Origin: a virus
Virus record (IMG/VR): IMGVR_UViG_3300029787_004411
Span: 1 to 44,395 of that record
DNA length: 44,395 nt
Reading direction: 5' to 3' (one strand)
The notes beneath the pieces were generated by a model. It ran no database searches, was not told the DNA's origin, and saw only the letters and a program-made list of their open reading frames with translations. Positions 31,960 through 39,383 of this stretch are shown one piece after another (position 1 is the first letter of the stretch; each line of letters starts with the position of its first letter). The position numbers were made by a program, and so were the translations under genes.

Positions 31960-33549
31960 ATGTCAAAAGAGCAATACATATCCATGATGCGTAAGTCTTT
32001 AAACGCAGTAAATGTGTTATCACAGCCTCAAACTTACGAAGACAAGATTCAACAAGAGATTGAAGAAGGTAAAGTAAAAGCAATGATGATGGACATGGAA
32101 GACGATGCGGCAGACATGAGCAAAGAAGAATTTATCAAAAAACACGGTGAATCTAACGTTTCTATTTGGTTTAAAGTTCAAAAAGAAAAAGCCGAACTAG
32201 GAATAGAATCAGCACAACAAGGAGAATCCACAATGAGTGAGAGCAAAAGAATAGATCAAATTGCTGGACTGGAAGCACAGTTGGCTGATCTAAAAGTACA
32301 AGAAAGACAAGATGCAATGATGGACGATGAGTCATTCAGAAAAGCATTTATAGAAGGAATGTCAGCATGGGCGGCAGAAGCAGATGCTTCTACACTAGTT
32401 GACGTTTACAACAAATTTTCAAATGAATCTAAAGTACAAATGGAAGATGATCAATTCCTTTTGATCACAAAAGAGAACGCACAAGTAATTCAAGATGCCA
32501 ACGACCAAGCACCAGAAGGTGATGAAGAAGTTGTTGCTGATGACGAAGAACTTCAAGATGACATGCACAAGAAAATGAAAAAGAAAAAGAAAATGGAAGA
32601 CGACGATGAGTCTGAAGAAGTTGAAGAGTCAAGAAAAGAAAGAATTAGCGAAGGTATTTCAATTCAAACTGATTCTTTAGAAGATCAAATCGCACTAATG
32701 ACAATATTAAAAAATGCAGGTATTGATCCTGCAATGATGAAACCAATGGGACAACCATCAATGGATATGCCTACACCAGGTATGGATGCACCAGAAGGGC
32801 CAATGCCTGATATGGATCAAGAGCCAGAAGCAGAAGCATATTCAAATGAGCCTGATGAAAAATTTCATGATCAATCAGATTTTGAATTAAAAAGAAATAC
32901 AGTGAGCAACAAAGACATGGGTCCATCAGCGGCTACAAGAGGTGACAATCCACTTCCAGAAGCAAAAGCAAAACCAGACTATATTGATTTAGATGGTGAT
33001 GGTGACAAAAAAGAACCAATGAAAAAAGCGGCCAAAGACAAAAAAACAAAAGGCATGAAAAAAGAAGATGCTGACACTGATGAACTAATTGCGGAATTAA
33101 ACAAGCAATATGAATTAATGTTAATTGGTGGTGTACAAGAATCACTAGGTTTAACTGCTTCAGCAAAAATTATCGCTGACGAAACATTATACGATGGCAC
33201 AAGATTTGTTGTTGCTAATGTGATCGAAAAAGGCGACGATGGATTAGTTGCAGAAGATGGTTCATGGGAAGGCACACCAACAGCATACTCAGTTGCTTAT
33301 CATGTAGTAGAAGGCAAAATTACAGGACAACTTGGTGCTGGAGAAGTTCCTTATCTATCAAAAGACGGCAACGGAACATATCCACTCAAACACAAATTAA
33401 ATTCTTTGAATCTAGATCAACCAAACTTTTTTGAAGATCAAGTAACAGCAATTGATTCAATCAAGGCTATGTACGAAGAACTAGGCGCTGATATGTTTGG
33501 TTCAGTATCAAATGAATTTGGAAATTGTGAGGTAGTACGCAGTGAGTAA
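31960..33549 (+). CDS. Large low-complexity head/scaffold-type protein
   Basis: 529 residues. Acidic and Met/Asp/Glu/Lys-rich, with a Lys block (KKMKKKKKMEDDDES), a Met/Pro section (about 255-290) and YIDLDGDGDKKEPMKKAAKD, an EF-hand-like Ca-binding stretch that I recall from several marine T4-like phage proteins. The C-terminal ~180 residues look folded. May be a prohead scaffold or internal protein. The GTG-start gene overlaps its end by eight bases. Confidence 0.55.
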   Translation: MSKEQYISMMRKSLNAVNVLSQPQTYEDKIQQEIEEGKVKAMMMDMEDDAADMSKEEFIKKHGESNVSIWFKVQKEKAELGIESAQQGESTMSESKRIDQIAGLEAQLADLKVQERQDAMMDDESFRKAFIEGMSAWAAEADASTLVDVYNKFSNESKVQMEDDQFLLITKENAQVIQDANDQAPEGDEEVVADDEELQDDMHKKMKKKKKMEDDDESEEVEESRKERISEGISIQTDSLEDQIALMTILKNAGIDPAMMKPMGQPSMDMPTPGMDAPEGPMPDMDQEPEAEAYSNEPDEKFHDQSDFELKRNTVSNKDMGPSAATRGDNPLPEAKAKPDYIDLDGDGDKKEPMKKAAKDKKTKGMKKEDADTDELIAELNKQYELMLIGGVQESLGLTASAKIIADETLYDGTRFVVANVIEKGDDGLVAEDGSWEGTPTAYSVAYHVVEGKITGQLGAGEVPYLSKDGNGTYPLKHKLNSLNLDQPNFFEDQVTAIDSIKAMYEELGADMFGSVSNEFGNCEVVRSE

Positions 33550-33811
33550 AGAAGGAACTTTTTTAAAAGACTTGGCAAACAAACTTGATGGTTTAGGAGC
33601 ATCCACAACTGATGCACAAGCGGGCAGAATAATGAATGCTATTCAAGACAAAGAAGAAGTGTTTGTAAAAATTGAAGAAGAAATTGACACTGTTAAGAAC
33701 CATATTGAAGAGTCATTAAAAACAATGGGTGCAGAATTTGATCCTGCAGATGATTCATTCACGTTCAACGGCAAGCGATACACAATATCTTTATCACAAA
33801 CAGGAGAATAA
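33542..33811 (+). CDS. Small helical protein, unknown
   Basis: 89 residues starting with a GTG inside the end of the previous gene. LANKLDGLGASTTDAQAGRI, then a long coil (EEVFVKIEEEIDTVKNHIEE) and a small beta end (FDPADDSFTFNGKRYTISL). No family recognised; likely a head-assembly helper. Confidence 0.55.
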   Translation: MSKEGTFLKDLANKLDGLGASTTDAQAGRIMNAIQDKEEVFVKIEEEIDTVKNHIEESLKTMGAEFDPADDSFTFNGKRYTISLSQTGE

Positions 33812-33812
33812 T

Positions 33813-34004
33813 ATGTCAGACAAATGGCACGAGATGTTAGATCATCTAGTTAATAAAAATGAAGACAAAGCCAAAGAGGCTTTCCAAGACATAATCAATG
33901 TTGAAAAAGACACATTCATGGCTCAGGACGCAGTAGAGCCTGAAGTTGTTGAAGCACCGGAAACTACTGCTGAAACTCCTGTTGAAGAAGTTCCAGCGGA
34001 ATAA
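33813..34004 (+). CDS. 63-residue prohead-core-like protein
   Basis: Start ATG 33813 chosen because AGGAG lies nine bases upstream. Short amphipathic helix region (WHEMLDHLVNKNEDKAKEAF) followed by an acidic Glu/Val/Pro tail (EVVEAPETTAETPVEEVP). This layout resembles small prohead-core proteins (gp67/gp68-like) in T4-type phages; by eye only. Its stop abuts the stop of the convergent minus-strand gene. Confidence 0.5.
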   Translation: MSDKWHEMLDHLVNKNEDKAKEAFQDIINVEKDTFMAQDAVEPEVVEAPETTAETPVEEVPAE

Positions 34005-34256
34005 TTATTTTTTAAGAAAATCTTCTATACTGATTCTGCCACTGGCATATTGCCATGTGCCATCTGTATTGTAATGATCTGGAAACTTACCAGTCTTTTT
34101 ATATTCTCTAAGTGTTTTTTGTAGTTCTGTACCTTCAAAATTGTCCATGCCTAAAAACTTATTCAGCACAGCATTTTTAGGATCAAGTTTGTATAGTTCT
34201 ATTGCTAGATAGTCTATTACTTTCTCGTCCATTGATGTTTTTAAATGTTTACCCAT
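34005..34256 (-). CDS. Hypothetical protein, 83 residues
   Basis: Not recognised. Helical with a C-terminal SGRISIEDFLKK. It has its own sigma70-type promoter at a leaderless spacing. Its stop codon abuts that of the plus-strand gene with no base between, so there is no room for a terminator. Confidence 0.65.
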   Translation of the reverse strand: MGKHLKTSMDEKVIDYLAIELYKLDPKNAVLNKFLGMDNFEGTELQKTLREYKKTGKFPDHYNTDGTWQYASGRISIEDFLKK

Positions 34257-34262
34257 ACCACT

Positions 34263-34290
34263 ATTATACTATATTTTGGTAAAGTGTCAA
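34263..34290 (-). promoter_or_regulatory. Sigma70-type promoter on the minus strand
   Basis: On the minus strand TTGACA (34285-34290), 16-base spacer, TATAAT (34263-34268), six bases to the ATG at 34256. Shows that the leaderless geometry is strand-independent. Confidence 0.75.
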
Positions 34291-35502
34291 CTACAGACCT
34301 AATATCATTTTTGCAATAATATTCCGCTGTATTTCGTTAGATCCACCATATATAGATGCTTTTCTAAAGTTAAAATATTGTCCTGATCTGTCAATTGAAT
34401 GCTCCGGGCCTACAAAAAAGTTTGACCCTGATCTTTCTTGTACCCATGGATTGGCATAATAACCTACGGCTTCCATGGCCAGTTCTGTACATGCTTGTTG
34501 TATATCTGTGCCTTTAATTTTGAGTAGTGATGATTCAGCACCCGGGCCTTTTCCGGCCGCTTCTTTAGATAATGATCGTAGTTCAGTATATTCAAGTGCT
34601 TTCAATTCAAGTTCAACTTCAGCAATCTTCCTAGCAAAAGCAGGATCTTGTATTAATGGTTCACCATAATTTTTTTCATATGCGGCAATCTCTTTGATTC
34701 GTTGTACTGCTTTTTGCGATCTTGCCACTCCTGCTATACCGGATCTTTCATTTGCAAGTAAAAACTTAGCATAGTTCCAACCCATGTTTTCTTCGCCTAT
34801 TCTATTTTCAACAGGGACTTTGACATTGTCAAACCACGTTTCGTTTACTTCGTGTGTGCCATCCATTAGATAGATAGGACGTACTTCAATACCTGGAGTC
34901 TTCATATCAATTAATAAAAACGAAATTCCCTTCTGTGGTTTGTCAGCATCTTTGTTTGTACGCACTAAGCAAAAAATCCAATCGGCATGTTGTGCCAATG
35001 TGGTCCAAGTCTTTTGTCCGTTAACAATATAATGTGTGCCATCTTCCGAAAGGTCTGCTGTGGTTTTCAAACTTGCAAGGTCTGACCCAGCTCCAGGTTC
35101 TGAATAACCTTGACACCAAAAGTCTTCTCCTGAAAGAATTCCTGGAAGGAATCTGTCTTTTTGTTCCTGAGTGCCGAAGGTGTAAATTACAGGTGCACAC
35201 ATTACAGGGCCAAACGGCATTACAAATTGGCATTCGGCTCTAGCCATTTCTTGTTCAAAGATGTATTTTTGTGTCGCAGTAAATCCTGCTCCGCCATACT
35301 GTGTTGGCCATCCTGGTGCTGACCATCCTTTGTGAGCACCTAATATTTTGTGCCAAGCCATAAGTTCTTCTTTGGTTGGCTCTTGACCTATTTTTTTCTT
35401 CTCTGCAATTGAATCTTGTAACTCTTGTGGATAGTTGTCTTTAATAAATGATCTTACTTCTTGTTGGAAGTCGAGGTCTTCTTTTGAATATGTTGTGTCC
35501 AT
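34291..35502 (-). CDS. Acyl-CoA dehydrogenase
   Basis: 403 residues, full length. The family signature GYSEPGAGSDLASLKT (about 132-147), the FAD/acyl region WTTLAQHADWIFCLVRTNKD and the C-terminal GGSNEIQRNIIAKMILGL are all present. It oxidises acyl-CoA to enoyl-CoA with FAD. Where many family members have the base Glu (YEGTxxIQR), this protein reads IYGGSNEIQR, as in members with another base or acting in mixed complexes. Shine-Dalgarno AAGGAA precedes the ATG. Bacterial-type cargo, very unusual for a phage, on the minus strand beside a diiron protein. Confidence 0.9.
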   Translation of the reverse strand: MDTTYSKEDLDFQQEVRSFIKDNYPQELQDSIAEKKKIGQEPTKEELMAWHKILGAHKGWSAPGWPTQYGGAGFTATQKYIFEQEMARAECQFVMPFGPVMCAPVIYTFGTQEQKDRFLPGILSGEDFWCQGYSEPGAGSDLASLKTTADLSEDGTHYIVNGQKTWTTLAQHADWIFCLVRTNKDADKPQKGISFLLIDMKTPGIEVRPIYLMDGTHEVNETWFDNVKVPVENRIGEENMGWNYAKFLLANERSGIAGVARSQKAVQRIKEIAAYEKNYGEPLIQDPAFARKIAEVELELKALEYTELRSLSKEAAGKGPGAESSLLKIKGTDIQQACTELAMEAVGYYANPWVQERSGSNFFVGPEHSIDRSGQYFNFRKASIYGGSNEIQRNIIAKMILGL

Positions 35503-35599
35503 TTTTTGTTTCCTTTTTTTTCTAATGCTAGTATCCTGTGTATAGGAGCATTTTTGTATGTGCTTGTAATCATCATTCCTCCAACACGCACAGGTTTGA

Positions 35600-36778
35600 T
35601 CATGTGTTTATTTTCTGTAATATTTTTATGCCTTTATTTGCTATGTCAGTGCCTGCTACTTCATCATCTTCTTGGTGAAGTTCTTCCATATCAACATACT
35701 CTGCATAGGTTGACTTTGTTCTGTCGGTTATAATGTGTGCTTTTAATAATGTTTTTACCAGCACACGGAATATATTATTTTGCTGTCTCATTTCAGTTTT
35801 GGCAACTTCATCTCTATCTAATCCTGCTATAAATTCTTGTGCTACCCATTTATGATTCAATCCTACACTTTCGTATATTTCTTTCTTTTCCCATGGATTG
35901 ACAAGATTAAACAATAAGTTAGTAAACAGTGATTCTGACCAATCTTCTACTTTATGATGTTCTGACTCGGATAGTTTTGGAATAGTTCTATCTGCCCAAA
36001 TTTTGCCAAACTTATGATGAAATGCCTCATCACTCATTGTGTATTTTAAAAGTGTTTTGAGCAAAGGATCATTTGTATCTTCATGGGCCATTGCAAACGC
36101 ACCCATGGCTAATCCTTCAATCAGCATCTGCATACCAACAATTTTTTTGTACACCTGATCCGATGAGACAATGCTGTTTAATACCCTTCCAAGTGTTGGT
36201 CCAACTCTGTATGGTTTACCCCAACGTGCTTCTATGTATTTTGTAAACCCAAGGACATGTCTTGCTTCTTCTCTAGTTTGATTAGCCGCATATTCCTGTG
36301 CTCCTGGATCTTTTAATACATGACAAAGACTAGCACTTAAACTTAATGCTCCTTGTTCTCCATGTAATATCTGTGACAGCACCCATCTAAAACTTTCATT
36401 ACTAAGTTTAATTTTTTGTTTTTCATTCAGCTTGTCTGCTATGCTTGGAATACGTAGTTCCATGCAAAATACTCTGGGATCGCATATGTGATTATTTTCG
36501 GAATCAAATGGAATATCAAAATCTATATATTTTTTATCATTTGGATCCCAAAAATGTTTATGTGTAGCACTAATAATTTTATCAAATGCATCTGAACGTT
36601 CTCCATATCTGTCTTCGTCCATCATTGGTATAAAATGTTTAGGATTTGCGGCGTTGTATGCTGGATCTTTTGTCATAGAGTTTTTACCACTCAGTGACAT
36701 TTGGTAAGTTTTGTTCACTTTGAATGCTTGGTCTTTTACTACAATTTTTGCAAACTCTACTTTTTCTTTTACTGCCAT
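35600..36778 (-). CDS. Ferritin-like diiron oxygenase-type protein
   Basis: 392 residues from the ATG at 36778 (a TTG at 36808 would add ten). It carries the full four-helix diiron pattern: E141, E171-x-x-H174 (EEARHV), E221 and E251-x-x-H254 (DEAFHHKF). This matches ferritin-like oxygenases such as AurF-type N-oxygenases or fatty-acid or aldehyde-acting enzymes; the exact reaction is unknown. It precedes the acyl-CoA dehydrogenase on the same strand (97-base gap), so the two may act on the same acyl substrate. Confidence 0.7.
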   Translation of the reverse strand: MAVKEKVEFAKIVVKDQAFKVNKTYQMSLSGKNSMTKDPAYNAANPKHFIPMMDEDRYGERSDAFDKIISATHKHFWDPNDKKYIDFDIPFDSENNHICDPRVFCMELRIPSIADKLNEKQKIKLSNESFRWVLSQILHGEQGALSLSASLCHVLKDPGAQEYAANQTREEARHVLGFTKYIEARWGKPYRVGPTLGRVLNSIVSSDQVYKKIVGMQMLIEGLAMGAFAMAHEDTNDPLLKTLLKYTMSDEAFHHKFGKIWADRTIPKLSESEHHKVEDWSESLFTNLLFNLVNPWEKKEIYESVGLNHKWVAQEFIAGLDRDEVAKTEMRQQNNIFRVLVKTLLKAHIITDRTKSTYAEYVDMEELHQEDDEVAGTDIANKGIKILQKINT

Positions 36779-36786
36779 AGTAACTT

Positions 36787-36792
36787 TATTTA
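36787..36792 (-). promoter_or_regulatory. Minus-strand TAAATA box of the diiron gene
   Basis: Eight bases from the ATG at 36778, slightly longer than the five or six seen elsewhere. Lies four bases from the plus-strand box. Confidence 0.4.
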
Positions 36793-36796
36793 CTTT

Positions 36797-36802
36797 TAAA
36801 TA
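36797..36802 (+). promoter_or_regulatory. Late-type TAAATA box
   Basis: Five bases before ATG 36808; divergent from the minus-strand box four bases away. Confidence 0.6.
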
Positions 36803-36807
36803 TAACA

Positions 36808-37467
36808 ATGCAAAACCTTTTTGTCAATGGATGTTCTTTTAACGGCCCACGTAAAAAATGGGGTAAAGAGTGTAAAACATGGGCAGGGAAAGAAATAGCA
36901 GATCATTATGGAGCAACCTTGTACAATTTTGCACGTGGAGGTAGAGGCAACAGACGGATTTGTGATACAACCAAGTTGTTTTTTGAATCCAATCCAGAAC
37001 GCAAAAAAGATACATTTGCTTTAATACAATGGTCATCTCCTGGACGAAGAGACTATCCTACTGATGATGGATACAAACCAATGCAGGGATATTCAACCAC
37101 TTGGCGTACATGGAGCACACATGAGCAACCCAAGTTTGTGTCAGCACAGCAAGGATGGGATGTAGAGCAAGATCACTCGTTGCTACAACTTACACAGATG
37201 TTAGACACACAGAACTATCTAAAAATTAATGATATTCCATATGTGATGTACTTTGGATTGATATCACAAATAAACATAAAATATCCAGATCATCATACAC
37301 TGTTTAATGCATTAGATCACAGGATGATATTCAATCCGGCAACTAGTCATTACGAATTCTGTCAGTTCTGTAACTTGCAATTGAGTGATCAAGACGAACA
37401 TCCTTCAGCAGAAGGACACAAACAATGGGCCGAACAATTAATTAAATACATAGATGAAATTATTTGA
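36808..37467 (+). CDS. SGNH/GDSL-type hydrolase
   Basis: 219 residues with the SGNH blocks: NGCSFNGP (nucleophile Ser10, block I), FARGGRGNRRI (block II Gly/Asn), and DEHPSAEGHKQWAEQLI with the Asp-x-His pair (block V). These esterases often remove acyl or acetyl groups from surface sugars; on a phage they may act in the tail. Late-type box suggests a virion-related role. Confidence 0.7.
   Translation: MQNLFVNGCSFNGPRKKWGKECKTWAGKEIADHYGATLYNFARGGRGNRRICDTTKLFFESNPERKKDTFALIQWSSPGRRDYPTDDGYKPMQGYSTTWRTWSTHEQPKFVSAQQGWDVEQDHSLLQLTQMLDTQNYLKINDIPYVMYFGLISQINIKYPDHHTLFNALDHRMIFNPATSHYEFCQFCNLQLSDQDEHPSAEGHKQWAEQLIKYIDEII
37443..37448 (+). promoter_or_regulatory. Late-type TAAATA box inside the hydrolase gene
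   Basis: Five bases before ATG 37454, within the last codons of the preceding gene. Confidence 0.5.
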
Positions 37468-38068
37468 ACTTATAGGCAAGCCAATGCCACACACTGCCAA
37501 ACCTTTAGGACTTAAAAAAGTTCGTAAGGATGGAAAAATTTACTATCAACCTATCAACAAAGATCCACGCAGAGGAGAAGGCAATCAAGTGAGCAAAATT
37601 TTTACACGGGAACAATTACCACAATGGACTGCAAAAAAACTTGCAGTCAGTGATCATAATTTTACAAAAAAAATTGTTAAATTAGACTGGATAAAACCAG
37701 TGCAACAAGAAAGAATAGAGTCTTTCAAAGAAGAGCAAACTAACAATATTTTGAATGGTACCTACATGCCTATAGTGGTAGATCGAAAAGGATACATTGT
37801 AAATGGTCATCATAGATATGATGCTTTTAAAGAACTAGGCATAAATGAAGTGAAAGTTATAATTGTAGATGAAAACATAGACACATTGGTGGACAATTTT
37901 GCTGATGGCAAAAAGAAAGGACGTAAAGGACTTTCAAAAAGAGTTGGCGTGAGTCAAAAAATGAGCATTGCAAAACTTAAAAAGATTGCCAAAACAGCAT
38001 CAGGTGAACGTAAACGTATGGCTCAGTGGAATCTCAACATGAAGCGAGGCCGTGCTCGTAAAAAATAA
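37454..38068 (+). CDS. ParB/sulfiredoxin-fold protein with basic tail
   Basis: 204 residues. MPIVVDRKGYIVNGHHRYDAF (about 105-125) is the ParB-like nuclease motif, with NGHHR at 117-121. The last ~60 residues are strongly basic (KKGRKGLSKRVGVSQKM, SGERKRMAQWNLNMKRGRAR), a tail I recall from marine T4-like virion proteins. It may be a DNA-binding or nuclease protein packaged in the head. Overlaps the hydrolase gene by 14 bases. Confidence 0.65.
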   Translation: MKLFELIGKPMPHTAKPLGLKKVRKDGKIYYQPINKDPRRGEGNQVSKIFTREQLPQWTAKKLAVSDHNFTKKIVKLDWIKPVQQERIESFKEEQTNNILNGTYMPIVVDRKGYIVNGHHRYDAFKELGINEVKVIIVDENIDTLVDNFADGKKKGRKGLSKRVGVSQKMSIAKLKKIAKTASGERKRMAQWNLNMKRGRARKK

Positions 38069-38071
38069 TTA
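38066..38071 (+). promoter_or_regulatory. Possible TAATTA variant of the late box
   Basis: Five bases before ATG 38077; overlaps the upstream TAA stop. Confidence 0.4.
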
Positions 38072-38076
38072 CTAAC

Positions 38077-38868
38077 ATGCAAACACAGTTTTTAATATGG
38101 GTCGGTGGACAAGAGAATGTTAACCTTAGAATATCCTGTAATGATGTCCTTATAGACGAGATTCCAATAGAGCAAGATGATGATATTATATTATCCAAAG
38201 CAGTAGAACATGAAGCTGGAAACTACATGTACACTTTTGCTATGGATTATCAAAATGTCGATGACGAGAACAATAGCACTGATGCATTAATCCTATGGAA
38301 TATCCTAATAGATGGAAAACCATATGGACACTTTGTTGATAGCTTAGCAACCCCAGACTTAGGTTGGATGAAAAATAACCTTTGGAAAAATGATAAAGGA
38401 TTGATATTTGCCAGTCAGCCACAAAGTTTACTGTTAACACTGCGAGGTGAACACGTGCTGTTAGATAATCAAACTCCACTTAGATGCGTAAAAGGCTTAG
38501 ACAAAATTATTTTAGATCCTATGGCAGATCCTATGGCAACGCCTGACGTATCACAAATTAAAAGAACAGGACATGTGTATCAAGATTATGTATTGTGTGC
38601 TTTAGTGATTGATAGGAACTTAATAATTAAAGAAATGTCAGAATTAAATGATGATGAGACAAAAAAAATTATGTCGCAACGCATTATCACATCAAAATCA
38701 GAATACCTACAGTTTGTAGATGAAGCAATGATGACATATCAAACAAGACAAAGTCTACCTGAATATTATTGGCCATACACACAGAAAGTACAACCTCCGA
38801 TGCCTGGATCAACTAAAACTGCTGACGTCAGAGCCGGCAAACGTGATATTCCAGAACAATATAAGTAA
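38077..38868 (+). CDS. Virion-type beta protein, 263 residues
   Basis: The N-terminal ~110 residues look like the beta sandwich at 29036 (strand, DxLIDE, then HEAGNYMYTFAM, then ALILWNILIDGKPYGHFVD). The C-terminal half is helical with an acidic region and is not recognised. Probably a surface or fibre protein. Confidence 0.55.
   Translation: MQTQFLIWVGGQENVNLRISCNDVLIDEIPIEQDDDIILSKAVEHEAGNYMYTFAMDYQNVDDENNSTDALILWNILIDGKPYGHFVDSLATPDLGWMKNNLWKNDKGLIFASQPQSLLLTLRGEHVLLDNQTPLRCVKGLDKIILDPMADPMATPDVSQIKRTGHVYQDYVLCALVIDRNLIIKEMSELNDDETKKIMSQRIITSKSEYLQFVDEAMMTYQTRQSLPEYYWPYTQKVQPPMPGSTKTADVRAGKRDIPEQYK
38862..38867 (+). promoter_or_regulatory. Possible TAAGTA variant of the late box
   Basis: Five bases before ATG 38873; overlaps the upstream stop codon. 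Confidence 0.4.
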
Positions 38869-38872
38869 TTGT

Positions 38873-39130
38873 ATGCGAATACATGAAATACTTGAAAACG
38901 CTACTGCAGGAGCAACTTCTTCAGGAAACATTGCAACTGTAACCAGTCCACATATAGCTGTAGGCCCTGATAGATTCAAAAAAAGTTATACAGGATCACC
39001 AGGTAAGTCAGGAAAAAAAGCACCACGTCTTCCTAAAATTACACAAAAGAAAAAGAAAGATGGTACATTTGTACCAGCACATGAACTGACGGGCAAGTCA
39101 TTGTTTGGTGGTAATCTAGTCAAAAGATGA
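38873..39130 (+). CDS. Small basic protein, unknown
   Basis: 85 residues from ATG 38873, preferred over an upstream in-frame start because of the box. MRIHEILENATAGATSSGN, then a Lys/Pro-rich end (KKAPRLPKITQKKKKDG). No family recognised. Its stop overlaps the next start (ATGA). Confidence 0.6.
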   Translation: MRIHEILENATAGATSSGNIATVTSPHIAVGPDRFKKSYTGSPGKSGKKAPRLPKITQKKKKDGTFVPAHELTGKSLFGGNLVKR

Positions 39131-39372
39131 TAACAATCAAGTCCGCTGTGCCAGCAACACTTAGAATATATCTGGATGATGAACTTTTTATTGATCAAAC
39201 TCTCCCATGGAGCACAACCAAGTTGACCACTGACACAGAACAGCGTCCAAAAAGAATGCGTATACAAAACATGGGCGATTATGCGTTAAATGCAATGGTG
39301 GGTGACAAAAATTTGAACTTTAAGTTCGGAGATTACTCAATCGAGCCTGGTCAATCTGTTAATATAACATAA
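39127..39372 (+). CDS. Small beta-rich virion protein
   Basis: 81 residues; short strands (TIKSAVPATLRIYLDDELFI and FGDYSIEPGQSVNIT) like a decoration or fibre-tip domain. No family recognised. Coupled to the previous gene by ATGA. Confidence 0.55.
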   Translation: MITIKSAVPATLRIYLDDELFIDQTLPWSTTKLTTDTEQRPKRMRIQNMGDYALNAMVGDKNLNFKFGDYSIEPGQSVNIT

Positions 39373-39378
39373 TAAATA
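39373..39378 (+). promoter_or_regulatory. Late-type TAAATA box
   Basis: Directly follows the stop (TAATAAATA); five bases to ATG 39384. Confidence 0.65.
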
Positions 39379-39383
39379 CTCAC

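Noticed and set aside
35530-35590. Promoter for the acyl-CoA dehydrogenase in the 97-base gap
   Set aside because: TATACA and GATACT are present on the minus strand, but no -35 at 16-18 bases; only the Shine-Dalgarno is convincing.
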